Positions 21,433 to 30,274 are shown, counted from the first letter of the stretch. The stretch is DNA of 64,000 nucleotides from Stagnimonas sp965279705 (GCA_965279705.1 OZ257257.1:1736001-1800000), one strand, 5' to 3'. Made by a program: numbers and translations. The notes: a model not told the origin generated them from the sequence alone.

Positions 21433-24234
21433 CTAACTGCGCTCGGCCTTCACCAGCGCAATCAACTGCCGCAACTCCGGCACGCAGCTGCCGCAGTTGG
21501 TGCCGCACTTGAGCTTTGCACCCAGTGCTTCGGGCGTGGCGTAGCCTTCGCGGATGGCGGCGGCAATCGGGTTGCGGCCGATGCCGAAGCAGGAGCAGAT
21601 CGTTGGCCCCGCATCCACGCCCGGTGACGCCGCCTGACCTGCGAGCAGGGACATGCGATCCATGTCGCTCAATGATTCTTGTGCGAACAGGCCGCTGAGC
21701 CAGCGCCGTGCGGGCAGGTCTTCTGGTCGGCTTGATAGGAACACACAGGCGCTCAGATGGTCGCCCTCGATCAGTGCGCCGCGATACAGGCACTCGCTCG
21801 CATCGCGGGTGTCGAGCCAGTCCGGATCGTCGCTCGATGCACTCAACAATTGATGCGCCCAAGTACCCCAGTCCACCGGCTCGCCACGGCCGGCGAACTC
21901 GGTGCGGATGAACTGCGTGCCTTGCACGCGCGTCCACCAAGCGAGGTGCGGCAGGGTGCGCAGCGTCGTTTCAGCCAGCGGCTTGCGGCTGAGCACGAAG
22001 CCGTACCACTGCACGAAGAACGGCTCGATGCGCGCAGGCGTGTGCTTGAACTCCGGCTCGCCGGAGATGGGGTCGACCACCGGATTCACCAGCGCACCCA
22101 CGCGTGCATCGGAGGCGGTCTGGCCGTTCCAGTGAATCGGCACGAACAGTTGGCGACGTGCGATGGCACTGGTGGCACGCACGCGCACCACACAGCTGCC
22201 CCATTGCGTCACCACGCGCGCGAGGCGGTCGTTTTGCACGCCCCAGCCCATCGCATCCTGCGGGTGGATTTCGACGAAGGGTTCACTGGTGTGATCGGCG
22301 AGCTTGGGCGACTTGCCGGTGCGCGTCATCGTGTGCCAGTGGTCGCGTATGCGGCCGGTGTTGAGGATGAGCGGATAGTCGTCGTTGATCTTGTTGATGG
22401 GGTCGCGGGGCATCAGAGGAAGCAATCGCGCCTTGCCATCGGCATGGGCAAAGCGGCCATCGGTGAACAGCCTTGAAGCTTTTTCGCTGGTGTCGCCAGG
22501 TACTTTTAGTACCGGCCATTGCAGGGGTTGCAGGGCATCGTATTGCCCGGCGTTCAAGCCGATGAGGCCGCGCAAGTTGAGTTGCCTCGGCAGTACGCCA
22601 CCGACGAGGGCGTCGTTTCGCTCGGCCGTGAGTGCCGCGTGCTCGACGAAGATTTCGTGCGCGCTGCCGAACTCGAAGCCTTTACTGAAGCCCATGCGCT
22701 TGCCCACCTCAGCCAGCGCCCACCAGTCGGCTTTCGCCTCGCCCGGTGCCGGCAGAAAGGCGCGCTGGCGCGAGATGCGGCGGTCGCTGTTGGTGACGCT
22801 GCCATCCTTCTCGCCCCAGGCCAGTGCGGGCAGCAGCACATGGGCCAAGTCGCCAGTGTCGGTGCGGGCCATCACTTCGCTCACCACCACGAGCGGGCAT
22901 TTCAGTAGCGCCTCTTTCACCCGATCGGCATCGGGCATGGAAACGACGGGGTTAGTCGCCATGATCCACACCGCCTTCACCTTGCCGCTATGAATCGCCT
23001 CGAACAGATCGACTGCCTTCAAGCCCTGCTGATCGGCAATCACCGGCGATTGCCAGAAGTTCTGCACCAGCGCGCGGTGCTCGGCGTTGGCGATGTCGAG
23101 GTGTGCTGCGAGCATATTGGCCAGCCCGCCCACCTCGCGGCCCCCCATGGCATTGGGCTGGCCGGTGATGGAAAAAGGCGTTGCACCCGGCTTGCCGATG
23201 CGGCCCGTGTAGAGGTGACAGTTGATAATGGCGTTGACCTTGTCGGTGCCGCTGCTCGACTGGTTCACGCCCTGCGAGAAAGCAGTGACCACTTTTTCGG
23301 TGCGCGCCCAAAGCGCATAGAACTGGCGCAGCTTTTCTTCCGACAGTTTGCAGGCCTTGGCCACATGCGCGAGCGATCCGCCGGTTTGCAGGGCGACGGC
23401 GACGGCCTTATCGGCACCCTCCGTATGCGCGTCCACAAAATCAACATCCATCACGCCGTGCTCGTGCAGCCAGGCGAGCAGGCCGTTGAACAGGCGCACG
23501 TCACTGCCGGGGGTGAGTGGCAGGTGCAGGTCGGCCAGCTCGCAGGTTGCTGTGTGGCGTGGATCGATCACCACGATCTGCATTTCCGGCCGCGCCTTCT
23601 TCGCCGCGACCAGGCGCTGAAACAGCACGGGATGACACCAGGCGGTGTTGCTGCCGACCAATACGACGAGGTCAGCTTCTTCAAAATCTTCGTAGCAGCC
23701 CGGCACCAGGTCTTCACCGAAGGCGCGCTTGTGGCCAGCGACAGCCGAGGACATGCAGAGCCGCGAGTTGGTATCGATGTTCGCGCTGCCGATGTAGCCC
23801 TTCATCAGCTTGTTGGCGACGTAGTAGTCCTCGGTCAGAAGCTGGCCGGAGACGTAGAAGGCCACTGAGTCCGGGCCGTGTGCGGCGATGGTGTTTTTGA
23901 AGCCTTCGGCGATGGTGGTGAGAGCGTCTTCCCATGTTGATTGTTGCGCAGGCTCTCTCCCTCCGCTTCGCTCCTCCCTCTCCCGCTCGCGGGAGAGGGG
24001 CAGGGGAGAGGGATCGCGCAGCATGGGATAGAGCAGGCGGTCTTCAAGCCCAACAGTCTCACCAAGTGCAGAACCTTTAACGCACAACCGCCCCAAGTTC
24101 GCGCCATGAGCAGGGTCACCCGCAATCTCGACTGTGCCATCCGGCTTGGGCGTGGCGAGCACGCCGCAACCCACACCACAATAGGGGCAAGTCGTGCAGG
24201 TCGTTTTCAGTGCAGGTGCACCACCATCGCTCAT
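21433..24234 (-). CDS. nasA: assimilatory nitrate reductase catalytic subunit
   Basis: The 933-residue molybdenum enzyme reduces nitrate to nitrite in the cytoplasm. The amino-terminal [4Fe-4S] ligands are Cys16, 19, 23 and 51 (CPYCGVGC and LCVKG). Molybdopterin-binding motifs include the YVSGQLLTEDYYVANKL region and NTGRIRDHWHTMTRTGK. A C-terminal BFD-type [2Fe-2S] domain (CSCFGIGRNPI, CGTNCGSCVPEL) accepts electrons. Residues about 75-99 are a Ser/Arg/Glu-rich insertion encoded by a palindromic repeat. It is the last gene of the nirB-nirD-nasB-nasA operon and overlaps nasB by 4 bp. Confidence 0.93.
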   Translation of the reverse strand: MSDGGAPALKTTCTTCPYCGVGCGVLATPKPDGTVEIAGDPAHGANLGRLCVKGSALGETVGLEDRLLYPMLRDPSPLPLSREREREERSGGREPAQQSTWEDALTTIAEGFKNTIAAHGPDSVAFYVSGQLLTEDYYVANKLMKGYIGSANIDTNSRLCMSSAVAGHKRAFGEDLVPGCYEDFEEADLVVLVGSNTAWCHPVLFQRLVAAKKARPEMQIVVIDPRHTATCELADLHLPLTPGSDVRLFNGLLAWLHEHGVMDVDFVDAHTEGADKAVAVALQTGGSLAHVAKACKLSEEKLRQFYALWARTEKVVTAFSQGVNQSSSGTDKVNAIINCHLYTGRIGKPGATPFSITGQPNAMGGREVGGLANMLAAHLDIANAEHRALVQNFWQSPVIADQQGLKAVDLFEAIHSGKVKAVWIMATNPVVSMPDADRVKEALLKCPLVVVSEVMARTDTGDLAHVLLPALAWGEKDGSVTNSDRRISRQRAFLPAPGEAKADWWALAEVGKRMGFSKGFEFGSAHEIFVEHAALTAERNDALVGGVLPRQLNLRGLIGLNAGQYDALQPLQWPVLKVPGDTSEKASRLFTDGRFAHADGKARLLPLMPRDPINKINDDYPLILNTGRIRDHWHTMTRTGKSPKLADHTSEPFVEIHPQDAMGWGVQNDRLARVVTQWGSCVVRVRATSAIARRQLFVPIHWNGQTASDARVGALVNPVVDPISGEPEFKHTPARIEPFFVQWYGFVLSRKPLAETTLRTLPHLAWWTRVQGTQFIRTEFAGRGEPVDWGTWAHQLLSASSDDPDWLDTRDASECLYRGALIEGDHLSACVFLSSRPEDLPARRWLSGLFAQESLSDMDRMSLLAGQAASPGVDAGPTICSCFGIGRNPIAAAIREGYATPEALGAKLKCGTNCGSCVPELRQLIALVKAERS
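23976..23999. repeat. palindromic repeat inserted in-frame in nasA
   Basis: CCCTCTCCCGC (23976-23986) and GCGGGAGAGGG (23989-23999) form a perfect 11-bp inverted repeat with a 2-base loop, flanked by further CTCTCC/GGAGAG copies (about 23951-24012). This is the widespread proteobacterial CCCTCTCCC...GGGAGAGGG type, normally intergenic. Here it is translated as part of nasA without a frameshift. Confidence 0.82.
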
Positions 24235-25457
24235 GCGGCTTGTGCCTGTGGCGCTTCACAAAAAGTGCGGCCGAACACCAGCTTGTTACGCCAGTGCCCG
24301 ACCGGCACCCTCTGCTGGATCAGCTCGTAGTACCAAGCACCATCGCGGGTGTCGCCCACCAGCACCGCGCCATCGAGCCGGCCATCGCGAAGGACGAGCT
24401 TCTTGTAAATGCCGCGCTTGGGGTCGCGGAACACGAGTTCTTCGCTGCCTTCATCACCGTGGAAGTTGCCAGCGGAGAAGAGATCAATGCCCGTCACCTT
24501 GAGTTTGGTGGAGACGACCGAGCCTTGGTAGGTGGCTGTCGATGCGCTCGCCAGATGCTCGGCGCAGACGATGGCCTGATCCCACAGCGGTGCGACCAGG
24601 CCATAGCAAATCTTGCGGTGCTGGGCGCATTCGCCCACGGCGTAGATGCTGGGGTCGCTGGTGCACAGGGCGTCGTCGACGACGATACCGCGCTCGCATT
24701 CGAGGCCGCTCGCTTTTGCCAGTGCGGCATTGGGGATGATGCCGGCGGCCATCACCACGAGATCGGCCGGCACCTCGCGGCCATCGTTGAAGCGTACGGC
24801 TTCAACGCGCTCGCTGCCGAGCAGTTCAACGGTCTCGGCTTGCAGAAAAAAGCGCAGACCGCGCGATTCGAGATGTCGTTGCAACAGGGTGGCAGCGGGC
24901 TTGTCGAGCTGGCGCTCCATGATGGTGTCGGAGCGATGTACTACGCCTACCGTCATGCCGCGCTTGGCCAGGCCAGCAGCGGCTTCGAGCCCGAGCAGGC
25001 CCGCGCCGATCACCACCGCGTGCGTGTAGCTGCGACTGGCACTCAGCATCGTGTTTACGTCGGCAATGTCGCGGAAGGCGATCACACCCGGCAGCGCCCT
25101 GCCGGGAACCGGCAATACGAAGGGCTTGCTGCCAGTGGCGAGCAGCAGCACGTCGTACGGTGCGCTGATGCCCTTTGCGGAGGTGACGGTTTTCGTTTCG
25201 CGGTTGATGGCAACCACCGCATCGCCGATGACGAGCCTGATGCCGTTCGCCACGTACCACGATGGGGCGTGGGTGATGATGTCTGCGATCTGCTTCTCGC
25301 CGGCAAGCACAGGCGAAAGCTGGATGCGGTTGTAGTTGCCGTGTATTTCTTCGCCGAATACGGTGATGTCGTACTGGCCGGGTGCGCGTTTTAGCAGCTC
25401 TTCGAGCGTGCGCACGCCCGCCATGCCGTTGCCGATTAAGACAAGGCGAGGCTTCAC
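24231..25457 (-). CDS. nasB: NAD(P)H/FAD oxidoreductase subunit for nitrate reductase (NasB-like)
   Basis: The 408-residue flavoprotein resembles the amino-terminal half of NirB. It has an FAD-binding GNGMAGVRTLEELL motif at the start, LLLATGSKPFVLPVPG, the NAD-binding AVVIGAGLLGLEAAAGLAKRG split motif and a final FAD loop (SIYAVGECAQH). It lacks the siroheme domain and BFD cysteines of NirB. Between nirD and nasA, with 4-bp overlaps on both sides, it is the natural electron donor to the BFD domain of NasA. The gene name follows this context. Confidence 0.85.
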   Translation of the reverse strand: MKPRLVLIGNGMAGVRTLEELLKRAPGQYDITVFGEEIHGNYNRIQLSPVLAGEKQIADIITHAPSWYVANGIRLVIGDAVVAINRETKTVTSAKGISAPYDVLLLATGSKPFVLPVPGRALPGVIAFRDIADVNTMLSASRSYTHAVVIGAGLLGLEAAAGLAKRGMTVGVVHRSDTIMERQLDKPAATLLQRHLESRGLRFFLQAETVELLGSERVEAVRFNDGREVPADLVVMAAGIIPNAALAKASGLECERGIVVDDALCTSDPSIYAVGECAQHRKICYGLVAPLWDQAIVCAEHLASASTATYQGSVVSTKLKVTGIDLFSAGNFHGDEGSEELVFRDPKRGIYKKLVLRDGRLDGAVLVGDTRDGAWYYELIQQRVPVGHWRNKLVFGRTFCEAPQAQAA

Positions 25458-25804
25458 AGCGCCGCGCCTACCAACACCGCACCCTCGACCACGCGTACCG
25501 CATACACCGGCACGCTCAGCTCTTCCTCCAGGCAGGCCCCGGTCGTGAGGGCGTAATGATTTTTATAGACCGGCGAGGCGACCACCGAGACACCGCCAAG
25601 GTCGCCCACCAGCCCGCGCGACAGCACGTTGGCCTGAGACTTGGGCTCGAAATTGCCGAGGGCGAACACGCCCTCTTCCACACCTTGCGGCGAGACAAGA
25701 CGGAATACCGCGACCTGCGCGCTGCCGACTTTCGCGCAAACACCGGCGTTGGGGATGATGTCGGCGAGCGCGCACACATGCGTCCATTGGGCTTGCTCGG
25801 TCAT
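25454..25804 (-). CDS. nirD: nitrite reductase small subunit NirD
   Basis: The 116-residue Rieske-like protein of the NirD family has CALADIIPNAGVCAKVG and YALTTGACLEEELSVPVYAVRV motifs. It lacks the paired Cys-His ligands of true Rieske centres, as is normal for NirD. It joins NirB in the NADH-dependent siroheme nitrite reductase. The ATG overlaps the nirB stop by one base. The much longer open frame upstream in this frame is a shadow of nirB. Confidence 0.9.
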   Translation of the reverse strand: MTEQAQWTHVCALADIIPNAGVCAKVGSAQVAVFRLVSPQGVEEGVFALGNFEPKSQANVLSRGLVGDLGGVSVVASPVYKNHYALTTGACLEEELSVPVYAVRVVEGAVLVGAAL

Positions 25805-28332
25805 CACACCACCTCCTTCGTCAACGCATTGCGCGGCTTGATCTGCCCACGCTCGTTGATGAACTGGATGTTGGTATCGGACTCGGCCGAGTTGACGAAG
25901 TGCTTGAAGCGCTTGAGCGTCTCCTCGTCGTTGATCGCCTTCTTCCACTCGCATTCGTAGGTATCCACCAAACTCTGCATCTCGGCTTCGAGTTCGGCGG
26001 CAATGCCGAGTGAGTCTTCGCAGACCACCTGCTTCACGTAGTCGATGCCGCCTTCGAGATTGTCGAGCCAGGTGCTGGTGCGTTGCAGGCGGTCGGCGGT
26101 GCGCACGTAGAACATCAGGTAGCGGTCGATGAACTGGATCATCGTCGCGTCGTCGAGGTCTGTCGCCAAGAGCGTGGCATGGCGCGGCTTCATGCCGCCG
26201 TTGCCGCTGACGAACAGGTTCCAGCCTTTTTCGGTCGCGATCACGCCCACGTCCTTGCTCTGCGCCTCGGCGCATTCGCGGGTGCAGCCGCTCACGCCGA
26301 ACTTGATCTTGTGTGGGCTGCGCAGCCCGCGATAACGGTGCTCCAGCGCAATCGCCATACCGACTGAATCCTGCACGCCAAAGCGGCACCAGTTGCTGCC
26401 CACACAGCTCTTCACCGTGCGCAGCGATTTGCCGTAGGCATGGCCGCTCTCGAAGCCGGCATCGACCAGCTCCTTCCAGATCAAAGGCAACTGCTCCACA
26501 CGCGCGCCGAACAGGTCGATGCGCTGACCGCCGGTGATCTTGGTGTAGAGGCCGTACTTCTTGCCGACCTCGCCGATGACGATGAGTTTTTCCGGCGTGA
26601 TTTCGCCGCCCGGAATGCGCGGCACCACGCTGTAGGTGCCGTCCTTTTGCAGGTTGGCGAGGTAGTAGTCGTTGGTGTCCTGGATGGCCTGGTGCTTGGG
26701 CATCAGGATGTGCTCGTTCCACAGCGAGGCGAGGATGCTGGCCACCGCCGGCTTGCAGATGTCGCAGCCGCGACCCTTGCCGTGCGCGATGAGTGCGGCG
26801 TCGAAGCTCTTGATGCTGCCCATCTTGATGAGATGGAACAGGCCCTGCCGCGAGTGCGCGAAGTGCTCACAGAGGTGGTTCTCCACCGTGAAGCCGCGCG
26901 CCTTCAGCTCGGCATCGAGCACCTGCTTCACCAGCGGCGAGCAGCCGCCGCAGGTGGTGCCTGCCTTGGTGCATTTTTTCAGCGCGCCGATGCTGGTGTT
27001 GCCGGCATCAATCGCGCTGCACAGCGCGCCCTTCGTGACGTTGTTGCAGGAGCAGATGGTGGCGCTCGCGGGCAGCAAGTCCACACCCAAACCTTTCTTC
27101 GCACCACCTTCGCGCACCGGCAGAATCAGGTCTTCGGGGTTGGCCGCGAGCGGGATGGCGTTGAGCGCGAACTGCAAGAGATTGCCGTAGTCCTCGGCCT
27201 CGCCCACCAGCACCGCGCCGAGCAGGGTCTTGCTGTCGGCACTCACGACGAGCTTCTTGTAGATGCCCGCCACCTCGTCGCTGTAGACGTAGTTGAGCGA
27301 GCCGGGTGTGGCCGCGTGCGCATCGCCGATGCTCGCCACATCCACGCCCATGAGCTTGAGCTTGGTGGACATGTCGGCGCCCAGAAACGGCGTGCTGGTG
27401 TCGCCCGCAATCGCCTTCGCGGCAATCTCGGCCATCTGGTAACCGGGTGCTACGAGGCCGTAGATCTTCTTCTCCCACAGCGCGCATTCACCGATGGCGT
27501 ATATGCTCGCATCGGAGGTGCGGCAGTGGTTGTCGATGCAGATGCCGCCGCGCTCGCCCATCGCCAAACCGGAGGACTTGGCCAGCTCGTCGCGCGGGCG
27601 AATGCCGGCCGAGAACAGGATGAGGTCGGTCTCCAGATGACCACCGTCGGCGAACACCATGCGGTGGTGTGCGCTCTCGCCGTCGATGATTTCTTTCGTG
27701 TTCTTCTGTGTGTGGACGGTGACGCCGAGCTGCTCGATCTTGCGGCGCAAGAGCCGCCCACCGAGGTCATCAATCTGCACCGCCATCAGGCGCGGTGCGA
27801 ACTCGACCACATGCGTGGTGAGGCCGAGATCCTTCAGCGCCTTCGCGGCTTCGAGACCGAGCAGGCCGCCGCCAACGACCGTGCCGATCTTGCTCACCTT
27901 GGCCGAGGCGGCAATGGCTTCGAGGTCTTCGATGGTGCGGTAAACCAGGCAGTGCGCGCGGTCCTTGCCGGGCAGCGGCGGCACGAACGGATAGCTGCCG
28001 GTGGCGAGCACGAGCGCGTCGTAGCTGAGCGTGCGGCCCTGAGTGGTGACGAGCGTTTTTGCTGCGGTGTCGATGCTGGCCGCACCCTCGCCGAGGCTCA
28101 GCGTGTAGCCGCTGCGGGCAAAGAAATCATCCGGCGTAAGCGACAGCTGCTGCGCCGTGGTGCCGCTGAAGTAGCTCGATAAATGCACGCGGTCGTAGGC
28201 GGGGCGGGGCTCTTCGCAGAGCACGGTCACGTCGAAAGCGCCGGGGGAAACGGCACACAGCTGTTCCAGAAACTTCTGGCCAACCATGCCGTGGCCGACA
28301 AGCACCAATTTGGGGCGGGGAGATGCAGGCAT
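25804..28332 (-). CDS. nirB: nitrite reductase [NAD(P)H] large subunit NirB
   Basis: The 842-residue cytoplasmic enzyme reduces nitrite to ammonium. It has an amino-terminal FAD domain (VLVGHGMVGQKFLEQL), an NAD-binding GGGLLGLEAAKAL motif and a BFD [2Fe-2S] region (ATICSCNNVTKG, CTKAGTTCGGCSPLV). The C-terminal siroheme/[4Fe-4S] domain has CVGSNWCRFG and GCTRECAEAQ. The ATG at 28332 follows a CTGGAG ribosome site; the open frame upstream crosses the regulatory leader. It leads the nirB-nirD-nasB-nasA operon under sigma-54 and ANTAR control. Confidence 0.94.
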   Translation of the reverse strand: MPASPRPKLVLVGHGMVGQKFLEQLCAVSPGAFDVTVLCEEPRPAYDRVHLSSYFSGTTAQQLSLTPDDFFARSGYTLSLGEGAASIDTAAKTLVTTQGRTLSYDALVLATGSYPFVPPLPGKDRAHCLVYRTIEDLEAIAASAKVSKIGTVVGGGLLGLEAAKALKDLGLTTHVVEFAPRLMAVQIDDLGGRLLRRKIEQLGVTVHTQKNTKEIIDGESAHHRMVFADGGHLETDLILFSAGIRPRDELAKSSGLAMGERGGICIDNHCRTSDASIYAIGECALWEKKIYGLVAPGYQMAEIAAKAIAGDTSTPFLGADMSTKLKLMGVDVASIGDAHAATPGSLNYVYSDEVAGIYKKLVVSADSKTLLGAVLVGEAEDYGNLLQFALNAIPLAANPEDLILPVREGGAKKGLGVDLLPASATICSCNNVTKGALCSAIDAGNTSIGALKKCTKAGTTCGGCSPLVKQVLDAELKARGFTVENHLCEHFAHSRQGLFHLIKMGSIKSFDAALIAHGKGRGCDICKPAVASILASLWNEHILMPKHQAIQDTNDYYLANLQKDGTYSVVPRIPGGEITPEKLIVIGEVGKKYGLYTKITGGQRIDLFGARVEQLPLIWKELVDAGFESGHAYGKSLRTVKSCVGSNWCRFGVQDSVGMAIALEHRYRGLRSPHKIKFGVSGCTRECAEAQSKDVGVIATEKGWNLFVSGNGGMKPRHATLLATDLDDATMIQFIDRYLMFYVRTADRLQRTSTWLDNLEGGIDYVKQVVCEDSLGIAAELEAEMQSLVDTYECEWKKAINDEETLKRFKHFVNSAESDTNIQFINERGQIKPRNALTKEVV

Positions 28333-28371
28333 CAGATCAAACTCCAGCAGCAGCGAGATACGACGGGCAAC

Positions 28372-28430
28372 AAAAAAGGCGTTCGCCCAGACACGGCTTT
28401 TTTCAAAGCCAGCCAAGACGAGACGCCTTT
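28372..28430 (-). terminator. probable attenuator in the nirB leader
   Basis: On the minus strand AAAGGCGT (28430-28423) can pair with ACGCCTTT (28381-28374), closing over an inner GGCTTT/AAAGCC hairpin and running into six T residues (28377-28372). Its 5' arm overlaps ANTAR hairpin P2, as in the two plus-strand leaders. Pairing is weaker than in those, so confidence is moderate. Confidence 0.6.
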
Positions 28431-28483
28431 GTCTCGTGCACCCACTCAAAGAGCAGTGCGATAGCGCCATCGTTAGCGCCATC
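28418..28483 (-). promoter_or_regulatory. ANTAR-responsive leader RNA of nirB (two hairpins)
   Basis: On the minus strand P1 (28483-28460) is a 9-bp stem with two wobble pairs around the hexaloop AACGAT. P2 (28437-28418) pairs ACGAGAC with GTCTCGT around AAAGGC. Both loops carry A1 and G4. The predicted transcription start (about 28481) falls at the foot of P1. The 22-nt linker between the hairpins is longer than in the other leaders. Confidence 0.82.
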
Positions 28484-28490
28484 TCACCTC

Positions 28491-28508
28491 AAGCAATGCT
28501 CATGCCAT
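28491..28508 (-). promoter_or_regulatory. sigma-54 promoter of nirB-nirD-nasB-nasA
   Basis: The minus-strand sequence TGGCATGAGCATTGCT fits TGGCAYR-N4-TTGCW with 10 bases between GG and GC. It overlaps the stop codon of nasS (TGA at 28502-28500), so the nitrate reductase operon can be induced independently of nasTS. Confidence 0.83.
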
Positions 28509-29660
28509 ACGCGTCGGGTCGAAGACGATGCCATCCATGATCCGGTCGGGTGGTAGCTCCAGCGTGCCGGACTCACCCGGCACGCTATATGGCCGCTCGT
28601 GCGCGCCTTCGAGCTTGTCGTCAGACAGCGGCAGCGGCTCGCCGAGGCTGCGGGCGACGCTGCGGTAGAGGTCGGGACGGCAGCTGGCGACGGCGCGTTC
28701 CAGGTCAGCCGCCAGCGGCAGATGTTGCCAGCGGCGCATCTGCTCCAGCAGCCAGCGGCTGTGCGAGCGCCAGGGGAAGCCTGCCAGGCCCTCGTGAAAG
28801 CGCAGTGTCTTCAGCTCGTCTTCCAGCAACGCCGCCGACACATCCGGCATCAGCGTGGACTGAAGCCAGCCTGCCGCCTGTGGGTGGTTGGCAGGGTCAT
28901 CGAGCCAGCGACCGGCAGCGATCAGCGCGCGCAGCAATGCGGCCAGCGTGGCGGGATTGGCCTCGGCCCAGGGCTGGGTGACGGCAAACACTTTCTCCGG
29001 ACCGCCGTTCCAGAACCGGCGCTTGTCGAATAACACCTTCGCCACGCCCCGCGCGGCGGCGAGCGCGGGCCAGGGCGAACCGACCCAGGCGCCGTCGATG
29101 CGACCGGCTTCGAGCTGTTGCACCATCAGGGGCGGTGGCACGGTGACGAGGTTGAGATCGAGTTCCGGGTGCAGGCCCACGCTCGCCAGCCAGTAGCGCA
29201 GCTCGTAATGTTGCGTGCTGTAAGGGTAGACGTGCGCGAGGGTCGGTGCCGGGCGACTGCCACGTTCGGACTCGACCAACCGGCGCATCGCCTGTGCCCA
29301 GTCGAGCGGCGTGGCGTCGGGCGTGGCGCCGTGTTCGAGCAGACGGGCATGCAGCTCCGGCGTGACGCAGAACGCGCTGCCGCCCTGGCTCAGGCTCTTC
29401 ACGGTGAGGATGGGCATCTCCACCGGATCGAGTCCGAACGCCGCCGCCAGCGGCATGGGTGCCAGCAGCGTCGCGCCATCGAAGCGGCCGGCAGCCAGCT
29501 TGTCGCGCATGGACGCCCAGGAGCGCACGGTGGAGAGCGCCACATCCAGCCCTTCGCGCGCGAAGAGCCCGGCCGCTTCGGCCACTACCAGCGGTGCGGA
29601 GTCGGTGAGCGGCATCACACCGAGTGTGAGCTGCGTGGTTTCCAAAGCGACCTTGCTCAT
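28500..29660 (-). CDS. nasS: nitrate sensor NasS
   Basis: The 386-residue CmpA/NrtA-family binding protein has no signal peptide (start MSKVALETTQ, then LGVMPLTDSAPLVVAEAAG), consistent with a cytosolic NasS that binds nitrate or nitrite and releases NasT. Family segments include GATLLAPMPLAAAFGL, HVYPYSTQHYELRYWLASVG and GRIDGAWVGSPWP. It overlaps nasT by 4 bp and is immediately upstream of nirB, the classical arrangement. It is clearly a paralogue of the protein at 6003-7247. Confidence 0.9.
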   Translation of the reverse strand: MSKVALETTQLTLGVMPLTDSAPLVVAEAAGLFAREGLDVALSTVRSWASMRDKLAAGRFDGATLLAPMPLAAAFGLDPVEMPILTVKSLSQGGSAFCVTPELHARLLEHGATPDATPLDWAQAMRRLVESERGSRPAPTLAHVYPYSTQHYELRYWLASVGLHPELDLNLVTVPPPLMVQQLEAGRIDGAWVGSPWPALAAARGVAKVLFDKRRFWNGGPEKVFAVTQPWAEANPATLAALLRALIAAGRWLDDPANHPQAAGWLQSTLMPDVSAALLEDELKTLRFHEGLAGFPWRSHSRWLLEQMRRWQHLPLAADLERAVASCRPDLYRSVARSLGEPLPLSDDKLEGAHERPYSVPGESGTLELPPDRIMDGIVFDPTRMA

Positions 29661-30226
29661 AGCAGATCCGCCGCCGCGATCACCGCGCGTGCTGCATCGC
29701 CGATCTTCATGTTGCGGTTCATCGCCGCCTTGCGCAGCTGCTCATACGCCTGCTCCTCGGTGAGATTGCGGCGTGCCATCAGCAAGCCCTTGGCGCGGTC
29801 GATGTCCTTGCGGTCGCTGAGACGGCTCTTGGCATCGTCCAGCTCGCGCCGCAGCGCCTGGTGTTCGGCGAAACGGGCGATGGCGACTTCCATCACGGGC
29901 TGCACGCGAGACGCTGCAAGCCCATCGACAACATAGGCACACACGCCAGCCCGCATGGCGCGGCGGATGCTTTCGACATCGCTCTTGGCAGCGAAAAGGG
30001 CAACCGGCATGGGGTCGTGACGGTCGATTTGCGCAAGTGATTCCAGCATGTCGCGGCCCGGGGAATCGACATCGATCAGCACCATGTCTGGCTTCGCCGC
30101 GAGGGTCGCAGCCAACAGATCATCGACCGTCCGGCAATGGACAACCACGTCGTGACCTTTGCTTTTCAAAGCGCCAACCAGTATTTCCGATCGGTGGGCA
30201 TCATCGTCCACCAGCATCACGCGCAT
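29657..30226 (-). CDS. nasT: ANTAR-type transcription antiterminator NasT
   Basis: The 189-residue protein has a receiver-like domain (MRVMLVDDDAHRSEIL; Asp52 in the LIDVDSPG motif) and a C-terminal ANTAR domain (SDRKDIDRAKGLLMARRNLTEEQAY). NasT binds hexaloop hairpins in the leader of nitrate assimilation operons and prevents termination. Its adjacency to nasS and nirB makes this the canonical copy. It is preceded by a sigma-54 promoter. Confidence 0.92.
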   Translation of the reverse strand: MRVMLVDDDAHRSEILVGALKSKGHDVVVHCRTVDDLLAATLAAKPDMVLIDVDSPGRDMLESLAQIDRHDPMPVALFAAKSDVESIRRAMRAGVCAYVVDGLAASRVQPVMEVAIARFAEHQALRRELDDAKSRLSDRKDIDRAKGLLMARRNLTEEQAYEQLRKAAMNRNMKIGDAARAVIAAADLL

Positions 30227-30256
30227 TGGTCAAGGTTCCTTGTTTCCAACAGCGAT

Positions 30257-30274
30257 AAGCAATTTCGATGCCGA
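30257..30274 (-). promoter_or_regulatory. sigma-54 promoter of nasT-nasS
   Basis: The minus-strand sequence CGGCATCGAAATTGCT has GG and GC exactly 10 bases apart and differs from the consensus by a C before the GG and by one later base. The predicted start is near 30247, about 20 bp before the nasT ATG. No ANTAR hairpins lie in this short leader. Confidence 0.72.

Noticed and set aside
26440..28182. A 580-codon open frame on the plus strand opposite nirB
   Set aside because: It is antisense to a gene with clear catalytic motifs, has low-complexity Ala/Arg/Val composition and no ribosome site. It is a shadow of GC-rich codon bias.
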